This document shows positions 59,619-64,000 of a DNA stretch of 64,000 bases, piece by piece. The notes below the pieces were generated by a model, which was not told the DNA's origin, ran no database searches, and saw only the letters and a program-made list of their open reading frames with translations. Numbering within the stretch: position 1 is the stretch's first letter; each line of letters begins with the position of its first letter. Source of the stretch: SIG307 sp964609025 (GTDB lineage: Bacteria; Bacillota; Clostridia; Lachnospirales; Lachnospiraceae); the NCBI GenBank assembly GCA_964609025.1, contig CAZSQM010000011.1, positions 23,915-87,914 of the forward strand. The letters are read 5' to 3'. The position numbers and the translations under genes are program-made.

Positions 59619-60665
59619 ATGAAAGTAATATTTTTTACGATGGCATACAATGCGCAGATGACGATACGGCGTACGATAGATAGTATTTTAAGCCAGACCT
59701 TTCAGGAGTTTGACTATTATATTCTTGATAATGCATCCACGGATGATACAGAGAAGATTATATTGGAGTATTGTGAGAAGGATGAGCGTATCATTCCGAT
59801 ACATGTGAATAAAAACGATCCACCGAACGGAGGGGCATTTTTCCATACAATTGTGAGTGCGACAGATGCGGATTATATCGTTTGGTGTGATGCGGACGAC
59901 GCATATACGCCGGATTTTTTAGAAAATATGGTTACATTTGCAGAAGAAAATCATTTGGATGTGGCGGCCTGTGGGTATGACAAAATAGATGGTTGCAACG
60001 GCGAGGTAATCAAGCACAGGGCACTAGAAGAGAATCTTGTAATTTATGGAGAATTGTTTGCGGAGAAGTTTATCCAGTACAGAGGGTTTATGTCCTATTT
60101 GTGGGGAAAGTTGTACTCGATTCCTTTTTTAAAAAGTAAGTCGGTTACGGGAACAATCAGAAAAGAGCGGATTTGCAATGATTCAATGTGGACAATGGGA
60201 TTATTTCAAATGGCGGAACGAGTCGGTATCTATGGGAAGGCGATGTATCAATACTATCAGTATCCTCGTTCTTTGTCTCATATGAACATTGAGGCAAGTT
60301 TGAATAGTTACTGTGATTTGTGGTGGGCAACAAAAAAATATTTGGAGTTTTATGGACCTATTTCGAAACTGAATGAAGATTTTTTGTATGCAATTCATCT
60401 TTCGCTGGTGGAAGAAATGGTTGGTAACATATTTTCGGCAGAATCAGAAACAAGAAAAAAGCTGGAACTATTATTTAAAGTTTTTTCGGATCCTATATGG
60501 AGAGAGACATTGCTACGGGATGCGGACCCGATGTTTAGAAATCTGGCGGCAAGGGAGGAGTATGTGGCGGATATCAAAGAAAAAGTAGATGTACTACCTG
60601 AAATAGAAAACTATCAGAAACAGAAAGAACAATTATTTGAGAAGCTGGAATTAGTTAGTGCTTAG
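59619..60665 (+). CDS. Family 2 glycosyltransferase
   Basis: A 348-residue GT-A-fold transferase. The N-terminal domain begins IFFTMAYNAQMTIRRTIDSIL, includes LDNASTDDT, and has WCDADDAY as the DxD metal site. The C-terminal third is helical, shorter than in the other transferase of the cluster. Its start is only one base after the TylF-like gene, so the two are translationally linked. The similarity to the transferase at 55798 (MAYNA, DNxSTD, xDxDD) suggests related donors or a stepwise chain. Acceptor and donor are unknown. Confidence 0.88.
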   Translation: MKVIFFTMAYNAQMTIRRTIDSILSQTFQEFDYYILDNASTDDTEKIILEYCEKDERIIPIHVNKNDPPNGGAFFHTIVSATDADYIVWCDADDAYTPDFLENMVTFAEENHLDVAACGYDKIDGCNGEVIKHRALEENLVIYGELFAEKFIQYRGFMSYLWGKLYSIPFLKSKSVTGTIRKERICNDSMWTMGLFQMAERVGIYGKAMYQYYQYPRSLSHMNIEASLNSYCDLWWATKKYLEFYGPISKLNEDFLYAIHLSLVEEMVGNIFSAESETRKKLELLFKVFSDPIWRETLLRDADPMFRNLAAREEYVADIKEKVDVLPEIENYQKQKEQLFEKLELVSA

Positions 60666-60679
60666 GAAAGGAAGGAAAA

Positions 60680-61813
60680 ATGGCATCATTTGACGATTTA
60701 TATCTTGAAATTGAAACACAGGCAAAGGCCTCTCGCCCAAACTTATTTACGGTTATAGCGAATGAAAAGAATAAACCGTTAATTTTATATGGCGCAGGTG
60801 GAAATTGTGAATTTGCTATGTTTACCTGTGCCTTTTCAGAGGTAACCGTAGACGGAGTATGCGACAAAAAAGCGACCGGTACATATAAATATAAGAATCA
60901 AGAGTATGAAATTATTAGTCCAAGGCAATTGATAGAGAATGAGGCATATAAGGATGCACTTATCCTGATTACTTCATGGAGATATGAAGTGGAGATGAAA
61001 GATTACCTTATTCAATTAGGTATCTCAGAGGAAAGGATTTATTTCCTTCGTTATCCGAATGTGATTTCACCGGAGGTATTCCGTGAAAAGTATTTGGATG
61101 GGTACCGTTGGGCATTTGAGTTTTTAGACGATGAAATCTCCAGAAGATGTATTATGAATCGCATTCGTTTGCATCTGTTAGGGACGCCGTGTGTTGCAGA
61201 CTCTTCCTATCAAGATGGTTACCTGGCCTATCCGGATTTTCACGTGAATGACGGGGAGGTTTATGTTGACGGTGGAGCATATATAGGAGATACAGCAGAG
61301 GAATTCATTGACTATTGTTCCAGAGAAGATAAGATATATAGACATATCTATTCTTTTGAGCCTGATAACGGGAATTATAAAAAGGCAGTTGAAAATCTGA
61401 AAAAGTATAATAATGTAGATGTTGTTCCTTCCGGATTATGGAGTTATGAAACAACGTTGCAGTTCCGCAGCGAGCAGAAAGCAGAATATATCGGGTCGCA
61501 TCTGGTGGAAACGGCAGGGCAGAAAACGAGTTTGGTTCCGGTAACTTCATTAGACACTTTTTTTAGCGGGAAAACGACAGAAGAATGGCCGACCTTAATT
61601 AAAATGGATATTGAAGGGTCGGAAAAGGAAGCGTTAATCGGGGGAACTAAGGTGATTCAGGAGAAAAAACCCAGGCTGATTATTTGTGCCTATCACAAAC
61701 CGGAGGATATTTATGAACTTCCGCAAACCATTATAAGACTGCGTAAGGATTATCGGATACAGCTGTGGCAGATAGGTGAAAGCTTTTGGGACGTGATACT
61801 ATATGCAATTTAG
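60680..61813 (+). CDS. FkbM-family methyltransferase with N-terminal Rossmann-like module
   Basis: A 377-residue protein. Residues about 30-130 contain a Rossmann-like module (PLILYGAGGNCEFAMF, then VCDKKATGTYKYKN and LILITSWRYEVEMKDYLIQLG). The C-terminal part (about 180-375) is an FkbM methyltransferase: EVYVDGGAYIGDTAEEF binds SAM, IYSFEPDNGNYKKAVEN is the next motif and IKMDIEGSEKEALIGG the catalytic region. FkbM enzymes O-methylate sugars or polyketides. This is the second methyltransferase of the cluster, so the product may carry two methyl groups. The start follows GGAAAGGAAGG. Confidence 0.86.
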   Translation: MASFDDLYLEIETQAKASRPNLFTVIANEKNKPLILYGAGGNCEFAMFTCAFSEVTVDGVCDKKATGTYKYKNQEYEIISPRQLIENEAYKDALILITSWRYEVEMKDYLIQLGISEERIYFLRYPNVISPEVFREKYLDGYRWAFEFLDDEISRRCIMNRIRLHLLGTPCVADSSYQDGYLAYPDFHVNDGEVYVDGGAYIGDTAEEFIDYCSREDKIYRHIYSFEPDNGNYKKAVENLKKYNNVDVVPSGLWSYETTLQFRSEQKAEYIGSHLVETAGQKTSLVPVTSLDTFFSGKTTEEWPTLIKMDIEGSEKEALIGGTKVIQEKKPRLIICAYHKPEDIYELPQTIIRLRKDYRIQLWQIGESFWDVILYAI

Positions 61814-61877
61814 GTTGCAAATAATGGACCTTGTTAAAAGCTATTATCAAAGTATTTAAGACAAAAAGGAGAAAACA

Positions 61878-62687
61878 ATGAGTGAAAAATTAGTTGCGCG
61901 TAGACTGGCCATTGTGCCGACAACACATTGTAGTTTGAACTGTAAGTTATGCGGGGACTTTTTATACGGTCCGGTGAAGCGCAGACACATTCCTCTTGAG
62001 GATGTTTGCAATGACATTGACGCATGCTTTGACTTGTTTGATGAGGTAGTATGGCTTCAGTTTGTAGGAGGAGAAGTATTTATTTATCCGGACTTTGCGA
62101 AGCTGTTAAACTATGGGTTAAAGTATATTGATCGGTTTGAACGTCTTGTGATAGAAACAAATGCCACCGTATTTCCGAATGAAGAAGAACAGGAAGAACT
62201 GTTAAAATATGGTGACAAGCTGAGCATTTATATCAGCGATTACGGAGAACTTTCCAAAGCGAAAGACCGGTTTGTAGAGTTTTGTGAGAAGAATAACATT
62301 CATTGCATTTCCAAGAAGTACCATGGTGAGGACCAGTATTACGGCGGATGGATTGACAATACCAATCCGCATGATTTAAAGGAGCCGGGTTATGTTCTGG
62401 AGGCAAATTCCAGAAACTGTCCGCAGAATCGTATTAAGAATATGCATGTGTATGACGGAAAGCTGCATCGCTGTGCAAATTCCTGCTTTATGTTGGAAAT
62501 GGGACTGTTCCCGCCAAAGGAAAAGGATTTCGTTTATCTGCGGGATGATTCTATGAGCCGAGAGGAAAAGAGAGAGATTATTGCGAATTTTTACGAGTAT
62601 TCCCGTCGCTCTTGTAAGTATTGTAAGCAGAAATACATGGATATTTTACCGAGATACAAAGCTGCAGAGCAGGTAAAAAATAATTAG
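61878..62687 (+). CDS. Radical SAM protein with C-terminal auxiliary cysteines
   Basis: A 269-residue protein with the core CxxxCxxC at C18, C22, C25 (TTHCSLNCKLCGDF) and the GGEVFIYPDF and ETNATVF segments of the barrel. After the core come CPQNRIKNMHVYDGKLHRCANSC-type cysteines (about 185-215) and RRSCKYCKQ near the end, the order expected for a SPASM-like auxiliary cluster. Radical SAM/SPASM enzymes epimerise, dehydrogenate or cross-link substrates; in glycan clusters, sugar dehydrogenation or epimerisation is a likely guess. The aldo/keto reductase gene begins 10 bases downstream. Confidence 0.82.
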   Translation: MSEKLVARRLAIVPTTHCSLNCKLCGDFLYGPVKRRHIPLEDVCNDIDACFDLFDEVVWLQFVGGEVFIYPDFAKLLNYGLKYIDRFERLVIETNATVFPNEEEQEELLKYGDKLSIYISDYGELSKAKDRFVEFCEKNNIHCISKKYHGEDQYYGGWIDNTNPHDLKEPGYVLEANSRNCPQNRIKNMHVYDGKLHRCANSCFMLEMGLFPPKEKDFVYLRDDSMSREEKREIIANFYEYSRRSCKYCKQKYMDILPRYKAAEQVKNN

Positions 62688-62697
62688 GAGAAAAGAT

Positions 62698-64000
62698 ATG
62701 AGTATTTTTCGCGAACATTTTCCGCTTGGTCTGGGTACATCCCGTTTCCCGATTTCGGGGCCTGACGATACGGCAGGGATTGAAAAATCAATAGATTTGG
62801 TTTCCGAGGCATTAAACAGTGGGATTACCTATGTTGATGTCGGTTTTAATTATTCTGCAGGAATGGCTCCCATTGTATTGAAGGAAGCTTTTCAGCAGGC
62901 CACAAAGCCGTTTTCCGTTACCGCCAAAGTGATGTATGGAATGGACAGGACTGCGGATGATGCGCGGAAAAGAGTAGAGTTGTATTTAAAGACCATGGGA
63001 CTGGAACGGGCACAGTATTTTACATGCTGGACCATATGGAATTATGGAATTTTTGAGGAAATCATGAAGAAAGGCGGCATTTATGACGGGGCGCTTCGGT
63101 TGAAGGAAGAAGGGCTGATTGACCATATTTGCTGTTCGCTTCATGCGTCCCCGGGAGATATACAAAAGATTATTGAGAGCAAGGCGTTTGAAGGGATTAC
63201 GGTTTCCTATTCCATGCTGAGTGCTGCTAATATGCTTCCGGTTCTGGATACCGCATATGCAAATGATGTGGGTGTGGCTGTCATGAATCCTTTAGGGGGT
63301 GGCTTAATTGCGCAAAACAGAGATTATTTCTCTTTTGCATGCGGGGAGCATGATGAGGGAAATACGGTACATGCGGCGCTTCGTTTTGTTAAGGCGCACC
63401 CGGCGGTGGACATTGTACTCGGTGGTGTAAACAGCGTAGAAGAATTGCGGGATAGTATGAGTGTGTTTGAAAAGCCTGACCCGGAAGTGCCGGCAGAACG
63501 CTTGCAGCGTGTGATGGCTAGTGTAGAAGGTCTGAAGGGATTTTGTACGGGGTGCAAGTATTGTAAAGGGTGTCCGAAGGGAATTCCTACGGCGGCAATT
63601 ATGCAGGCAAGAAATACGCTGCTGTTTGAACCGGCTGCAACCTATAATCGTACAGAACCGGACGAACTGCTCTATCATATTCAGATGTTTCGTCCGTTGC
63701 TTCATGATGAAGGATGGCTTCCGGATACGGCAGAGAATCCTTGCGTTCGGTGCGGAAAATGTGAAAAACAGTGCACGCAGAAGCTGGGAATCATAGAAGC
63801 AGTGGCGGATACTTACCGTCGTGCAGAAAAAACATTTTTCACGAAAGAGGCACACAAAGAGCGTCTGACAGAACTGTTATATCAGAAAGGATATAAAAAA
63901 GTCGGTCTTTATCCGAATGGTGGTTTCTCAAATTTGATTATGAAGCTGTATCGGGAATTTTTCGGTGAGCCGGAGTTTGAATGGTTACAGTTCAACAGTG
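62698..64000 (+). CDS. Aldo/keto reductase with C-terminal iron-sulfur region, truncated by window edge
   Basis: The frame is open from ATG 62698 (after TAGGAGAAAAG) to the end of the window: 434 residues without a stop. Residues 1-275 form an aldo/keto reductase barrel, with the tetrad candidates D47, Y52, K77 and H149 (YVDVGFNY, VTAKVMYG, CCSLHASP). A ferredoxin-like region follows with CTGCKYCKGCPKG and CVRCGKCEKQC, eight cysteines for [4Fe-4S] clusters. After about residue 400 the text KKVGLYPNGGFSNLIMKLY begins what looks like another Rossmann-like module, cut by the window edge. It may reduce a keto sugar made earlier in the pathway. Confidence 0.85.
   Translation, partial: MSIFREHFPLGLGTSRFPISGPDDTAGIEKSIDLVSEALNSGITYVDVGFNYSAGMAPIVLKEAFQQATKPFSVTAKVMYGMDRTADDARKRVELYLKTMGLERAQYFTCWTIWNYGIFEEIMKKGGIYDGALRLKEEGLIDHICCSLHASPGDIQKIIESKAFEGITVSYSMLSAANMLPVLDTAYANDVGVAVMNPLGGGLIAQNRDYFSFACGEHDEGNTVHAALRFVKAHPAVDIVLGGVNSVEELRDSMSVFEKPDPEVPAERLQRVMASVEGLKGFCTGCKYCKGCPKGIPTAAIMQARNTLLFEPAATYNRTEPDELLYHIQMFRPLLHDEGWLPDTAENPCVRCGKCEKQCTQKLGIIEAVADTYRRAEKTFFTKEAHKERLTELLYQKGYKKVGLYPNGGFSNLIMKLYREFFGEPEFEWLQFNS

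Noticed and set aside
1..64000. CRISPR arrays, transposase or integrase genes, tRNA or rRNA genes
   Set aside because: I looked for regular short repeats, for recombinase or transposase proteins and for tRNA T-arm signatures and saw none. The palindromic repeats are dispersed and not evenly spaced.

Overview
The window reads as chromosomal DNA of an anaerobic, endospore-forming Clostridia, most like the Lachnospiraceae. Evidence: strong GGAGG ribosome sites, SigA promoters of the TTGACA-17-TATAAT type, a T-box leader on proS, rubrerythrin, sporulation genes (spoVT, yabP, yabQ, spoIIE, a CotS-like gene), and the spoVT-to-ftsH block in nearly the gene order known from Bacillus subtilis. Nearly all genes lie on the + strand; dinB, one small membrane protein and one unknown protein lie on the - strand. 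I found no rRNA, tRNA, CRISPR array, transposase or prophage gene.

Layout. 1-7.0 kb: the 3' part of carB, an aminotransferase, a DHH phosphoesterase, asnS and an AraC regulator. 7.0-10.9 kb: a very long palindrome, then a histidine kinase/response regulator pair with an RsmC-like methyltransferase and a LiaF-like membrane protein. 10.9-14.0 kb: an ABC importer whose binding protein and fused permease-ATPase are separated by a terminator and a composite repeat. 14-25.8 kb: cca, a CotS-like gene, a PEGA protein, a HAD phosphatase, hflK-hflC, an ECF sigma/anti-sigma pair with a secreted protein, a CMP-kinase-like protein, an AI-2E-family transporter and a CDF cation transporter. 25.8-30.3 kb: T-box leader and proS, then a polar amino acid ABC transporter. 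30.3-38.0 kb: a DMT transporter, a DUF1538 membrane protein coupled to a tandem PII-like protein, dinB with an SOS box, rubrerythrin and a DUF2339 protein. 38.1-48.2 kb: an NCS2 permease behind a possible attenuator, then spoVT, hup, rqcP, yabP, yabQ, divIC, spoIIE, tilS, hpt and ftsH. 48.5-54.9 kb: a GH13 glucosidase, small membrane proteins, nth, an exonuclease and a VanW-family protein. 55.0-64.0 kb: a glycan-tailoring cluster that runs off the window.

The two most unusual things are these. First, a family of modular palindromic repeats: three intergenic copies (7.1, 12.1, 35.6 kb) and one 123-bp copy inserted in frame into the VanW-family gene at 53.4 kb, flanked by a 6-bp direct repeat; removing it restores a clean N-terminal membrane anchor. 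A separate cloverleaf-like palindrome follows the T-box terminator of proS. Second, the cluster from 55 kb: a glucose-1-phosphate cytidylyltransferase, two GT2 glycosyltransferases, two radical SAM proteins (one with its auxiliary cysteines in front of the core), TylF- and FkbM-type methyltransferases and an iron-sulfur aldo/keto reductase. Several of these carry the same kind of Rossmann-like module. A near-consensus SigD (motility) promoter lies upstream, so decoration of flagellin or another surface glycan is a reasonable but unproven guess.
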